Source: JBCBUE01 sp039818285
GTDB lineage: Bacteria > Planctomycetota > Phycisphaerae > Phycisphaerales > Phycisphaeraceae
Direction: 5' to 3'
Length of the DNA: 64,000 bases
Assembly: GCA_039818285.1 (NCBI GenBank)
Contig: JBCBUE010000011.1
Location: forward strand, 1 to 64,000
Shown here: positions 52,767 through 61,686 of the stretch, one piece after another
Layout of the letters: each line of letters opens with the position of its first letter
Numbering within the stretch: the stretch's first letter is position 1
Translations under genes and position numbers: made by a program
The notes under the pieces: generated by a model
What the model was told of the DNA's origin: nothing
Seen by the model: only the letters and a program-made list of their open reading frames with translations
Databases searched by the model: none

Positions 52767-54016
52767 CGGGGCTCGGGGTCGGCTTGGTGGGACGGGTTGA
52801 GTGTAGTGGGGGTGGGGCGGGCGGCGTGGAGCAGGGGGGCGATGGCGTCGAGGGTGTCGGGGCGATCGAGGGCGTAGCCGGTGTGGGTGGCGGGGTCGTG
52901 GTAGAGGTCCCACTCGTAGAGCACGAGGCCGATCAGGGGCGAGTCGTTGTCGGCGATCAGGAGGGGTGACCAGGCGGCGGCGAGCGTGCGATAGGCGCGG
53001 GCCTGGGCATCGGTGTCGAGCGTCGCGTCGCCGAGCAGGTAGTTCCACGGGTCGCGCAGGGCCCACGGCAGGGCGGGGTACCCGACCTCGGTGACGAGCA
53101 GCGGGCGGCCGAGCCGATCGGCGAACGCGGCGAGGTCCTGCTGGATGGCTTGCCAGCGGTCGAGCAGCTCGCGGTCGGTGGGCTGATCGGCGTCGTCGGC
53201 GTGGGTGGTGAGGTCCCAGTATCCCGAGATGCCGATGGTGTCGAGGTCGAGCCAGCGGGGGAAGGAGGCGAAGGCGTCCCAGTTGGTCGAGTAGTACAGC
53301 GTGCCGGGGAAGCGATCGCGGGCCAGGGCGATGGTGGTGCGCCAGGCGTCGGCCTGGCTGGGCTGTTGGGTGGTGAGCAGCTCGCAGCCGACGGAGAAGG
53401 CGGTGGTGTCGGCGGCGGCGGCGAGGTCGGCGTAGTCGGTGAGGGCGTCGCGGTAGCCGTCCCACCAGGCGGGCCAGTCGGGCGGGAGGAGCTTGCCGCG
53501 CCACTCGTTGCCGCGGGGGTGGGTGAAGTTGACCTGCATCATGAGCGCGGTGGCGAGGCCGCGCTGCCGGGCGTGCGTGAGGGCGAGGCGGAGGGTGTCG
53601 TCGGTGGGGCCGCGGCCGGGGGCGATGAGGCGGGCGGGTCGGGCGGCGGCGCCGTCACGCTGGAAGATCGGCGTGACGACCTGGAGGGTGTTGAAGCCGA
53701 GGTCGGCGATGCGATCGATCGTGGCGGTCAGGCGGTGGTGGTCCTCGAGGTGGTAGAGGTTGATGGAGACGCCGAGGACGGGGCGAGGGAGGGCGTCTGC
53801 TTGGCTTGTCTCGGGGCGCGGTGGCGGCGGGGTGAGGGGTTCAGCCGGGGTGGCTGTGGCGTGGGGCGAGGCGCAGCTGGCGAAGGCGGTGGCGAGGTAG
53901 ACCCCCAGCGCGAGGCTCACGAGCAGGGTGAGCCCGGCGTCGGCGAGTCGGTTTCTGGGCGCGGGCGGCACTCGGGTCGGACGCTGCTTATTGCGGGGCT
54001 CGGGGGGTGCGGTCAC
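52763..54016 (-). CDS. exported TIM-barrel glycoside hydrolase-like protein (GH-A clan, GH113-like)
   Basis: 417 residues. A signal or anchor (LLVSLALGVYLATAFASCAS) with a possible lipobox is followed by a Pro-rich linker. The TIM-barrel has GVSINLYHLEDHHRLTATI, DLGFNTLQVVTPIF, a Glu-containing FSVGCELLTTQ (candidate acid/base), DTIGISGYWDL and the nucleophile-like VTEVGYPALPWA. The pattern resembles GH113 and related clan-A mannanase-type hydrolases but the family is not certain. It overlaps both the DegT gene and the C terminus of the next upstream gene (29 bases), so it is part of a coupled group. Confidence 0.72.
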   Translation of the reverse strand: MTAPPEPRNKQRPTRVPPAPRNRLADAGLTLLVSLALGVYLATAFASCASPHATATPAEPLTPPPPRPETSQADALPRPVLGVSINLYHLEDHHRLTATIDRIADLGFNTLQVVTPIFQRDGAAARPARLIAPGRGPTDDTLRLALTHARQRGLATALMMQVNFTHPRGNEWRGKLLPPDWPAWWDGYRDALTDYADLAAAADTTAFSVGCELLTTQQPSQADAWRTTIALARDRFPGTLYYSTNWDAFASFPRWLDLDTIGISGYWDLTTHADDADQPTDRELLDRWQAIQQDLAAFADRLGRPLLVTEVGYPALPWALRDPWNYLLGDATLDTDAQARAYRTLAAAWSPLLIADNDSPLIGLVLYEWDLYHDPATHTGYALDRPDTLDAIAPLLHAARPTPTTLNPSHQADPEPR

Positions 54017-55880
54017 CGCCGCCCTGCGACCCGGGGCCGCCGCCTGGGCCGCCCATGCCGCCGCCCATCATGGCCTGCAGTTGCATGGCCTCGCGGGCGA
54101 TGATCGCCATGGACTCCACGGGCAGGGTCACCTCGAGGATCATCTGCCGATCGGACGAGCCCATGGCCAGGCCGAGCGGGGCGGCGTCGGCGGGGATCTC
54201 GATGGGCGGCATGCCGAACATCGGCAGGAAGTTGTTGGCCATCTCGCCGATGCCCTGGAGGCTGAGATACCCGGCCATCGCGCGATCGGGCAGGGCGTCA
54301 TTGGCCAGGGCCTTGGCGACCGGGGCGTTGCCGGCGAGGCCGTCGCCCTGGGCGTCGATGGTCGCCTGCAGCAGCGCGACGTCCGATCCGGTGGTGAGGA
54401 AGACCTTGTCGTCCTTGCCGCCGACGTAGCCCGCGTAGGACTGCTGCATCATGCCGGCCATCGGCCCCATCTGCTGCATCAGCTCGGCCGGCATCTCCTG
54501 GTCCATCGACCACTGCCCGAGGCTGACGCCGCTGAGGCTCAACGCGTCGGGCGTGTAGCTGGAGCGGGTGACCATATCGGCGGTGGTCATCTCGCCGTTG
54601 GGGCCCGGGACCGGGATCGGCATGCCCAGGCCGTCGATCTGTTCGGTGTACTCGGCGAACGCCTGCACGAAGGCGTCGGCGTCGTCGACCTCGTAGACCG
54701 CGGCGACGTCGAACAGGCCCGACAGACCCATGGCTGGCACGGCCGGCACATAGAGCCCGCCGGCGGCGCCGCTCACCTGTTCGGCCATGGGCAGCGAGGC
54801 CTCGTACATCTTGCGTTGCGCGGCGGCCGTCTCGGGCATGGCGTCGGCGAACTGCTGGGTGAAGGCGGCCAGGTCGATGCCGGTGGCGTCCAGGGCGAAG
54901 GCCATGAGGAAGGGCTTGTCGGGCAGCTCGGCGAAGCGGGACGCGATCGGGCTGGCGGGCTTGCCGGTGAAGATGCTCGAGGCGGGCGTGTCGTCGGCGA
55001 ACTTGGCGCACAGGCCGAGGGTGACGTCGTCGCCGGCGAGGTTGGCCGTGACCAGCGCCCCCTCTGCGCCGCCGGCAAAGTCGGCGAACCACTCCATGGA
55101 CGCCATGTTGGCGGCCATCGCGTCGGCGGCGCCCTGGTCCATCCCGCCGCCGAGTTGGAGCTGATCGTTCACGGCCGCCATCTGCTCGGCCATCGCCGGC
55201 CCGAGCTTGGCCATATCCATCACCATCATCAGGTCCGGCTGGTCGGTCAGGTGAGCGGTGTAGTCGCCGGCGTTGGTCAGCAGTTGCTGAGCGCGGTCGG
55301 TCGGTTCGTAGGCGGTGACGGCGTCCTCGTTGTTGCCGACGACGGCGTAGTCGCCGGCCTGCCGCACGAAGGCCTCGCTGCCGTCGGCGAGGACGAGCGG
55401 GGTGACGCCGTCGGCCGAAGCGCCGCCGAGGCTGCCGACAAAATTGCCGTAGTTGTTGACGGGAACGAAGACCAGCGAGGCGGCCAGCGACTCGTCCTGC
55501 TGCGACATCGCCGCGGCGGCGTTGCTCAACGCCATGGCGACGGGGCGTTCCCGATCGACGCCCTGGGGGTCGCCGAGCTGGCCCATCATCATGCCCAGCA
55601 CGTTCTGCGAGCCCGGCGCCGGCACGCCCAGCCGGTCGGAGAGGTCGGCGATGTGGTCGGACATGGCCTGGGGGTTGGGGACGACCACGAGCATCTCGGT
55701 GCCCGCCGGGGCCATGGTCATGACGTCGCCGGCCGCGGGTCGGGCCAGCAGCGCGACGGCGGCGGCCGCGAGGACGGCTCCACCGAAGAAGCCGGCCAGG
55801 CTTCGATTGGCGGCGCGGGTCGTTGCCAGGCTGAGCGCTCGGGATTCACGACGCACGCGGCGGACGGGGTGGGCAGGCAT
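53988..55880 (-). CDS. large secreted protein with Gly-rich C terminus, unknown function
   Basis: 630 residues. A signal segment (AGFFGGAVLAAAAVALLARPAAG) precedes a long alpha/beta body with repeated motifs of the kind PLVLADGSEAFVRQAGDYAVVGNNEDAV and PVAKALANDALPDRAMAGYLSLQGIGEM. The body is Met/Ala-rich with very few Cys. The last 40 residues are Gly-rich (GGGMGGPGGGPGSQGGG). The start at 55880 (MPAHPV) has GGAG upstream; a longer N terminus across the divergent mnmA region is not credible. No known family is recognised; it resembles DUF3352-like secreted proteins only in general layout. Confidence 0.7.
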   Translation of the reverse strand: MPAHPVRRVRRESRALSLATTRAANRSLAGFFGGAVLAAAAVALLARPAAGDVMTMAPAGTEMLVVVPNPQAMSDHIADLSDRLGVPAPGSQNVLGMMMGQLGDPQGVDRERPVAMALSNAAAAMSQQDESLAASLVFVPVNNYGNFVGSLGGASADGVTPLVLADGSEAFVRQAGDYAVVGNNEDAVTAYEPTDRAQQLLTNAGDYTAHLTDQPDLMMVMDMAKLGPAMAEQMAAVNDQLQLGGGMDQGAADAMAANMASMEWFADFAGGAEGALVTANLAGDDVTLGLCAKFADDTPASSIFTGKPASPIASRFAELPDKPFLMAFALDATGIDLAAFTQQFADAMPETAAAQRKMYEASLPMAEQVSGAAGGLYVPAVPAMGLSGLFDVAAVYEVDDADAFVQAFAEYTEQIDGLGMPIPVPGPNGEMTTADMVTRSSYTPDALSLSGVSLGQWSMDQEMPAELMQQMGPMAGMMQQSYAGYVGGKDDKVFLTTGSDVALLQATIDAQGDGLAGNAPVAKALANDALPDRAMAGYLSLQGIGEMANNFLPMFGMPPIEIPADAAPLGLAMGSSDRQMILEVTLPVESMAIIAREAMQLQAMMGGGMGGPGGGPGSQGGGDRTPRAPQ

Positions 55881-55982
55881 GGGCGGCTCCGATGGGGTCA
55901 ACGCGAGATGCCGACGCCCCATGGCGCCGGCACGGCGATGGTACGAGCTATTCGGGTCGCAGGGTCGCGTACCATCGGGACG

Positions 55983-57239
55983 GTGAGCGCAAGCCTGACA
56001 CAACCCCGGCGAGACGACTCTCAGGCGGGTCCGATCGACCTTGACGACGTCGTTGCGGGGATTGAGCCGGGCCGCGGCCGCAAGGCGCTGGTGGCGATGT
56101 CGGGCGGGGTCGACAGCTCGGTCGCCGCGGCGCTGCTGCAGCGGGCCGGTTGGGAAGTGGTTGGCGCGTTCATGCGGCTGGGCAGCGACGACTCGATCGA
56201 GGCGGCCGAGGGGTACGACAACCTCTTCGACGGTTGCGCGACCGACCCGAGCCAGCCGAAGTCCGGCGGCGGCCGGCACCAGGGCTGCTGCTCGGTCAAC
56301 GACGCGGCCGACGCCCGGCTGGTCGCGGCGCACCTGGGCGTGCCGTTCTACGTGATCAACTTCAAGCGTGACTTTGGTCGGGTGATCGACTATTTCGTCG
56401 ACGAGTACAACGCCGGCCGCACGCCCAACCCCTGCGTGCGGTGCAACGACTGGTTGAAGTTCGGCCGGCTTCACGACTACGCCGCGTCGATCGGCGCCGA
56501 GTACGTCGCGTCGGGGCACTACGCGCGGGTCGGGCGTGATGAGCACGGCCGAGCAACGCTGACGCGCGGGCGCGACGTGGGCAAGGACCAGTCGTACGTG
56601 TTGTTTGGCACGACGCCGGCGAAGCTCGAGCGGATGCTGCTGCCGATCGGCGACCTGCAGAAGTCGCGTGTGCGTGAGCTGGCCGAGGCGCTGGGCCTGC
56701 CCGTGTTCGACAAGCCGGACTCGCAGGAGATCTGCTTCGTCCCCGACCGCGACTACGCGCGGCTGGTCGAGCGGCGCACCGAGGGCGGGTTGGACGAAGG
56801 AGAGATCGTCGACACCTCGGGGGCGGTGCTCGGCACGCACGGCGGGCAGCAGCGGTTCACCATCGGTCAGCGGCGCGGGCTCGACCTGGCGATGGGGTAT
56901 CCGATCTACGTCGTCGACAAGGACGCCGAGGCGAACCGCGTCGTCGTCGGTACCAAGGCCGATCTCGCCGCGACCGGCTGCGTGGCGGGGAAGGTGAACT
57001 GGCTCGACGGCGCGTTGCCCGACGACTGGCGCCCGTGCGGCGTCAAGGTGCGCTACAACGGCGGCGAGGGGGCCGGCGCGGTGCGTGTTGCCACGGGTGG
57101 AGATGGCGCGACGGAGATCGAGCTGCGGTTTGACGCGTCGATCGAGGCGGTGACGCCGGGGCAGGCGGTGGTGTGCTATGACGGGGATCGGGTGATCGGC
57201 GGCGGCTGGATCGACCGCGCGGTTCGGCCGGCCGGCTAG
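55983..57239 (+). CDS. mnmA: tRNA-specific 2-thiouridylase MnmA
   Basis: 418 residues. It thiolates U34 of tRNA-Lys, -Glu and -Gln. The PP-loop SGGVDSS is at residues 40-46; NPCVRCNDWLKFG carries the first catalytic Cys; DSQEICFVPD the second; GQRRGL and VSGHYARV-type motifs are present. An insertion with DGCATDPSQPKSGGGRHQGCCSVNDAADA is typical of some non-proteobacterial MnmA proteins. The N terminus is about 35 residues longer than usual. The GTG at 55983 is chosen; an ATG at 55938 is in frame and possible. The stop overlaps the convergent kinase gene through a shared CTAG. Confidence 0.92.
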   Translation: MSASLTQPRRDDSQAGPIDLDDVVAGIEPGRGRKALVAMSGGVDSSVAAALLQRAGWEVVGAFMRLGSDDSIEAAEGYDNLFDGCATDPSQPKSGGGRHQGCCSVNDAADARLVAAHLGVPFYVINFKRDFGRVIDYFVDEYNAGRTPNPCVRCNDWLKFGRLHDYAASIGAEYVASGHYARVGRDEHGRATLTRGRDVGKDQSYVLFGTTPAKLERMLLPIGDLQKSRVRELAEALGLPVFDKPDSQEICFVPDRDYARLVERRTEGGLDEGEIVDTSGAVLGTHGGQQRFTIGQRRGLDLAMGYPIYVVDKDAEANRVVVGTKADLAATGCVAGKVNWLDGALPDDWRPCGVKVRYNGGEGAGAVRVATGGDGATEIELRFDASIEAVTPGQAVVCYDGDRVIGGGWIDRAVRPAG

Positions 57240-58087
57240 GGCCCGTACTCGCTGGCGGCGCGGCCGGTCTTGTCGCGGACGCCGAGCTTGCTGAGCAGGC
57301 TGCGCCGGAGGCGTTGCGGGCCCTTGCTGATGCGTCGCCACAGGCGCACGGCCGCGGGGCGAAGCCGGTCGAGCTCTTCCTCGCCGCCGGGGTAGAGGTC
57401 GGGCCGCGTGCGCAGCTTGTGCTTCATCAGGTGATAGCGGTCGCTGCGCTGCAGGAGGTTGAGCAGCCAGCCGAGCGAGTAGCGACCCAGCGGCAGCCAG
57501 CGCGGGATAACGAAGTGGATCTGGAAGTCGATCAACGCCGGGCGGCCGTCGGGCGTGACGATGATGTTGTCGGCCTTGTCCATGTCGACGTAGGCGACGC
57601 CTTGGGCGTGCAGCGCGTCGACGATGTCGTCGAGCTCGTCGAAGAACGTGTCGGAGACCCGGTGTTCGAGCCGGTAGTCCTTGAGCGTTTCGCCGTCGAG
57701 GAACTCGCGGGCGGCGGTCGCCGGGTCGGGGCGTGGTCCGGGCTCGTCGGGTCGTTGCCAGGCGACGGGGCCGAGGTCGTTGGGGATGCCGACGACGTCG
57801 GCGGTGCGGTGCAACAGGCGCGTCTCGCGTCGGGTCAGGGCGCGGCCGGCCCAGCCCATAGGGATGGGGCCGAGCCGGGCTCGGCGGGAGAACTTGACGA
57901 TCGCGCGGCGGTCGTCGTCGGCCTCGTCGGCGAACAGGCAGGTCGCGGCCCAGGCGTCGTGCTTGTAGAGCCTCAGCCGGCGGAAGGGTCGGCCGTCGAC
58001 CGCGACGCGCTCGGGCGGTTCGAGCCGGCCGAGCGCGCGCAGCCACGGCGGGCGCGGTTTGCGATCGGTGGGTGGGTCGCTCGGCAT
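57236..58087 (-). CDS. lipopolysaccharide/Kdo kinase-like protein
   Basis: 283 residues, a small protein-kinase-fold enzyme. The ATP-binding Lys may be in RAIVKFSRR; the catalytic loop is YVDMDKADNIIV (replacing the HRD motif by YVD) and the metal-binding motif LIDFQ replaces DFG. The helices between fit WaaP/Kdo-kinase or RIO-like proteins that phosphorylate sugar groups of the lipid A core. Start 58087 (MPSDPP) is the only ATG that gives a normal length. It lies 26 bases downstream of the phosphatase gene on the same strand. Confidence 0.8.
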   Translation of the reverse strand: MPSDPPTDRKPRPPWLRALGRLEPPERVAVDGRPFRRLRLYKHDAWAATCLFADEADDDRRAIVKFSRRARLGPIPMGWAGRALTRRETRLLHRTADVVGIPNDLGPVAWQRPDEPGPRPDPATAAREFLDGETLKDYRLEHRVSDTFFDELDDIVDALHAQGVAYVDMDKADNIIVTPDGRPALIDFQIHFVIPRWLPLGRYSLGWLLNLLQRSDRYHLMKHKLRTRPDLYPGGEEELDRLRPAAVRLWRRISKGPQRLRRSLLSKLGVRDKTGRAASEYGP

Positions 58088-58113
58088 CGCGCGAGTGTAC
58101 CGCTGGCGTCGGG

Positions 58114-59310
58114 TCAGTCGGTGGGGGCTTCGACGGCGGCGGGCGGGGCGGGCGGCTGCAGGGTGTCGAGCAGCAGCGGGTAGGCGAGCATCGTCGAGCC
58201 GTCGCGGGTCGAGCGGATGCTGAGCGTGACCACGGGCGGGGAGGCCGCCCAGTCGATCTCGACCGTGCCGAAGTTGGGGTGGCGATAGGCGAAGTCGGAG
58301 CCGACGCGGTGGCGGTTGGGCTCGCGGTTGACGTCGGGTCGTCCCTGGTTGAGGCCGCTGGAGGTCAGGTCGAACATGGGGTACGGGCCGTCGACGCGGT
58401 CGGCGGAGAGCTCCCAGTGGTGGCGGTCGCCGGTGACGAAGATAACGCCGTTGGCCTGGGTGTCGGCGATGAGGTCGAAGAGGCGTTGGCGTTGGAGGGG
58501 GAAGTTGGCCCACTTCTCGAAGCGGTGCTCGCCGGCGACGACCTGGATGGAGCTGGCGATGAGGCGCAGGTCGGCGGGCTCGCGGAGCTTGCGGTCCAGC
58601 CAGTCCCACTGTTCGTCGCCGAGGACGGTGGCGGCGGGGTCGTCGTTGGGGACGTAGTGGCGTCGGCCGTCGACCTGCTCGACGACCATGGGGCTGCGGA
58701 AGAAGCGGGTGTCGAGCAGGATGAGTTGGGTGCGCTGGCCGGGTGGGCCGAAGGACCACGCGCCGTAGACGCCGTCGCGCGATCGCCGGGGCGAGTCGAC
58801 GGGGTCGCCGAAGAAGTCGAGCAGGGCGGCCTGGCTGTCCTTCTTGAACGGCAGCTCGACGCCGGCGTCGTTGAGCCCGAAGTCGTGGTCGTCCCAGGTG
58901 GCCAGGATGGGCACGGCGGCGAAGAGCCGGGCGAAGCCGGGGCGGGCGGCGAGCTCGGCGTAGGCGACGTGGATGTCGTCGATGGTGATCGTGCGCTCGC
59001 GTCGCTCGAGGTCGGCGTACATGTTGTCGCCGATGAAGAGGAAGACGTCCGGGCGGTCGTCGACGATGGCGGTGAAGGGGTTGAAGTCGTTGGCGCGTTG
59101 GGCGTCGTTGTAGCCGCCGGTCTGGTTGAAGCAGGAGCCGAAGGCGATGCGGGTGAGCGTGTCGTCCGGCCCGGGCAGGGACGGGGGGGCGGGGAGCGCG
59201 GGGGGCACGGCTCGGTCGGCCGGCTGGGTGGCCTGAGCGGCGATCCACGGGGCCACGAGCAGGGCGACGACGCCCGCGAGGTTGGGCAGGGTTGACGGGC
59301 GGGGTGTCAT
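58114..59310 (-). CDS. PhoD-like alkaline phosphatase family protein
   Basis: 398 residues with a signal peptide (LAGVVALLVAPWIAA). PhoD-type metallophosphatase motifs are visible: RIAFGSCFNQ, FLFIGDNMYAD, ATWDDHDFGLND and FVTGDRHHWEL. The protein lacks the extra N-terminal domain of classical PhoD, as in many planctomycete members. It would hydrolyse phosphate esters in the periplasm. It precedes the kinase gene on the same strand by 26 bases and is divergent from yraN. Confidence 0.88.
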   Translation of the reverse strand: MTPRPSTLPNLAGVVALLVAPWIAAQATQPADRAVPPALPAPPSLPGPDDTLTRIAFGSCFNQTGGYNDAQRANDFNPFTAIVDDRPDVFLFIGDNMYADLERRERTITIDDIHVAYAELAARPGFARLFAAVPILATWDDHDFGLNDAGVELPFKKDSQAALLDFFGDPVDSPRRSRDGVYGAWSFGPPGQRTQLILLDTRFFRSPMVVEQVDGRRHYVPNDDPAATVLGDEQWDWLDRKLREPADLRLIASSIQVVAGEHRFEKWANFPLQRQRLFDLIADTQANGVIFVTGDRHHWELSADRVDGPYPMFDLTSSGLNQGRPDVNREPNRHRVGSDFAYRHPNFGTVEIDWAASPPVVTLSIRSTRDGSTMLAYPLLLDTLQPPAPPAAVEAPTD

Positions 59311-59367
59311 CGACGGAGTCTAGCCGGCGGCGGGCGGGTGCCGGCGAGCGCCGCGGGAGAGCTCACG

Positions 59368-59811
59368 ATGATCTTGCGCAGGGTTTCGGGGCGTGTCGGG
59401 CGTCGTCGGGCGGCGTCCTCGTCGGGCGGTCGATCGGGCCGGCGCGGCGAGTCGGCGGCCGCGCGGCACCTGCGTGGGCTGGGGTATCGCGTGGTCGGGC
59501 GGAACGTGCAGACCCGGGCTGGCGAGATCGACTTGCTGGCTCGCACGCCGGACGGCGGGACGCTGGTGGTGGTCGAGGTCAAGACACGCGTGGCCGGCGC
59601 GGCGGGGCTGGCGCCGGAACGGCGGGTGGGGTCGTCCAAGCAACGCAAGCTCTTGCAGCTGGCGCGGTCGTTGTTGCGTCAGCCGAGGTACCGAGCGGCG
59701 GGCGTCCGTGTTGACGTGGTCGGCGTCGATCTGCCGGCGCCGGGCTGGCGGGCGTGGGTGGGGTTGGATCGGCCAGCGGTGCGCCACTATCCCGATGCGG
59801 TGCGAGCGTGA
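59368..59811 (+). CDS. YraN/UPF0102 endonuclease-like protein
   Basis: 147 residues. The restriction-endonuclease-like core GRRGESAAARHLRGLGYRVVGRNVQTRAGEIDLLA carries the GE..D motif, followed by LVVVEVKTRVAG (E.K), and KQRKLLQLARSLL. Members of UPF0102 resemble Holliday-junction resolvase-type nucleases of unknown cellular role. ATG 59368 has GGGAGAG upstream at proper distance. It is divergent from the phosphatase gene and ends 12 bases before the convergent membrane-protein gene. Confidence 0.9.
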   Translation: MILRRVSGRVGRRRAASSSGGRSGRRGESAAARHLRGLGYRVVGRNVQTRAGEIDLLARTPDGGTLVVVEVKTRVAGAAGLAPERRVGSSKQRKLLQLARSLLRQPRYRAAGVRVDVVGVDLPAPGWRAWVGLDRPAVRHYPDAVRA

Positions 59812-59823
59812 CGGTGCCGGGTC

Positions 59824-60273
59824 TTACGGATTCACCGAGGAGACCGCGGCGGCGAAGATGGCGAGCAGGATGGGCGCGAGGAAGATAATCGCAAAGAACA
59901 ACAGCCCCAGCAGGAAGAACGCGACGGCGATCCACCCCATGATCAGGCCGACGGTCGCGAGCACCATCTGATCCTTGGGGGCCCGGCCCTGCGCGATCGC
60001 ACGCTTGGCCACGCCGTGCTGCCAGATCGCGACGAAGCCCAGCGGGGTGCAGCCGGTGACCAGGGCGATGACGCCGAAGACCAGGCAGACCACCGGCGAG
60101 CTGTCGGTGCCGCCCGCGGGGGTGCCGGCGGCGGACGAGACGCGGACCGATTCCGCGACGCTGGCCCCGCACTCGGGGCACTTGCCGCCGATCGCGGTGC
60201 CGCTGAGGTCGTAGCCGCAATAGGCGCAGGCCACGCGGGATCGTTCGACCTGGTCGGGGGTGACGTCGGTCAT
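59824..60273 (-). CDS. zinc-ribbon DUF4190-type membrane protein
   Basis: 149 residues. The N terminus has a CAYCGYDLSG...CPECG zinc ribbon. Two membrane helices follow (VCLVFGVIALVTGCTPLGFVAIW and LATVGLIMGWIAVAFFLLGLLFFAII), joined by the DUF4190-like KRAIAQGRAPKDQMVLA loop. It resembles the protein at 7818-8276 in its ribbon. No function known. Confidence 0.8.
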   Translation of the reverse strand: MTDVTPDQVERSRVACAYCGYDLSGTAIGGKCPECGASVAESVRVSSAAGTPAGGTDSSPVVCLVFGVIALVTGCTPLGFVAIWQHGVAKRAIAQGRAPKDQMVLATVGLIMGWIAVAFFLLGLLFFAIIFLAPILLAIFAAAVSSVNP

Positions 60274-60345
60274 GCGAGCAGCGTACCGCGACGCGGTGTC
60301 GCGGGCCTGCGAGAGGCCGCCGACGAAGCGTCGTGCGTGACAGCC

Positions 60346-61644
60346 TCAGCCGTTCGCCAGGTGGCGCCGTGGGCGGGCGGCGTCGCGGAAGGGTTTGGCC
60401 TTGTGCAGCGTCTCGCGCCACTCGGCTCGGGGGATCGAGTCGGCGACGATGCCCGAGCCGACGTGGAAGTCGGCCACGCCGCCGCTCGTCGCTCGGTTCT
60501 GGGTGACGCAGGCCGTGCGGATGGCGAGGCTGAGGGTCATCGATCGGCCGCGGAGCCAGCCGATGGCGCCGCAGTAGGGGCCGCGGCGGACGGGCTCGAG
60601 CCGCTCGATCATCGTCATGGCTTGGACTTTGGGGGCGCCGGTGATCGAGCCGCCGGGCAGGGTGGCGCGGAGCAGGTCGCCGGGGGACGCGTCGGGCCGG
60701 AGCGCGGCGGTGACCGTGGCCACGGCGTGATCGATCCCGGGGTGGCGCTCGATGACGCGGGGCTGATCGACGCGGACCGAGCCGAAGGCGGCGACGCGGC
60801 CGAGGTCGTTGCGGAGCATGTCGACGACCATGGCGAGCTCGGCCCGGTCCTTGGCGCTGGTGGCGAGGTCGGCGTGGGGGTGGCGGGCGGCGCTTGCTCC
60901 GGCGCGTCTTGTGCCCTTGATGGGGCGGGTGGTGACGCTTCCGTCGGGGGCGAGCTCAAGGAACAGCTCGGGCGAGACCGAGGCGATCGCTCGCGTGGTG
61001 TGATCGCCGAGGTCGGGCAGGGGCAGGTACGCCGCGAACCAGGCCGGCGAACGCTCGAGCAGGGCGAGGAAGAGCTCGCGCGGCTGGCCGAGGAACTCGG
61101 CGGTGAGGCGGGTCGCGAGGTTGACCTCGAACGCGTCGCCGGCGTGCAGACGCTCGATGACGTGCGCAACGGCGTGCTGATAGTCCCGGGCGGTGAACGT
61201 CGAGCCAACGGGTCCGAGTCGAAGCGACGCATCGGGCGGCGGGGGCGGCGGCGGGTTGTCATGCAGGCTGAACGTCTCGGCCGTCGGGCAGCGATGCAGC
61301 ACGGCCAGGGGCCAACCTCGATCGTCGGTGGCGATGCGGGCGATCGACTCGACGTGCCGCCCGAGGTCGTAGCTCAGGTAGCCGATCCACGTGGCGTCGG
61401 GGTCGTCGGCGAGCAGGGCGTCGAGGTCGGCGAACGGGTCGTGCGTGAAACTCAAGTTCGGTTCGTCGGGGCCGAGCCAGACGGAGCGGCCGTCGACCGT
61501 GAAGACCCACGCGCCGTGGGGTCGGCCGAGGATCGAGCGGTTGGCCCAACGGGGGTGATGCCGCGCGGCGTGCAGCAGGCAGGCGTCGTCGTCGGCGGCG
61601 AGCCAGGCGGCGACCGGATCGATGGCGGCGGCGTGGGCGGGCAC
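60346..61644 (-). CDS. pabB: aminodeoxychorismate synthase component I
   Basis: 432 residues. It adds ammonia to chorismate for folate (p-aminobenzoate) synthesis. The chorismate-binding core is clear: GDAFEVNLATRL, SPELFLELAPDGSVTTRPIKGTRRAG, AELAMVVDMLRNDLGRVAAFGSVRV and LPGGSITGAPKVQAM. The absence of a linked glutamine amidotransferase means a PabA/TrpG partner must be elsewhere. Classification as PabB rather than TrpE rests on the Lys in RPIKGT and general likeness. It is preceded by the divergent rhodanese-like gene at 42 bases. Confidence 0.88.
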   Translation of the reverse strand: MPAHAAAIDPVAAWLAADDDACLLHAARHHPRWANRSILGRPHGAWVFTVDGRSVWLGPDEPNLSFTHDPFADLDALLADDPDATWIGYLSYDLGRHVESIARIATDDRGWPLAVLHRCPTAETFSLHDNPPPPPPPDASLRLGPVGSTFTARDYQHAVAHVIERLHAGDAFEVNLATRLTAEFLGQPRELFLALLERSPAWFAAYLPLPDLGDHTTRAIASVSPELFLELAPDGSVTTRPIKGTRRAGASAARHPHADLATSAKDRAELAMVVDMLRNDLGRVAAFGSVRVDQPRVIERHPGIDHAVATVTAALRPDASPGDLLRATLPGGSITGAPKVQAMTMIERLEPVRRGPYCGAIGWLRGRSMTLSLAIRTACVTQNRATSGGVADFHVGSGIVADSIPRAEWRETLHKAKPFRDAARPRRHLANG

Positions 61645-61686
61645 GGGTCGATGCTAAGGGCAGGCGGTGAGCGGTATGCTGGGACG

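Noticed and set aside
53928..55982. In-frame plus-strand extension of mnmA into the region of the large secreted protein
   Set aside because: The extension is His/Gly/Arg low-complexity antisense to the secreted-protein gene; MnmA motifs start only after 55983.
55881..58046. In-frame minus-strand extension of the secreted protein across mnmA
   Set aside because: The extra N-terminal part is antisense to mnmA, with no plausible domain; the signal peptide follows Met at 55880.
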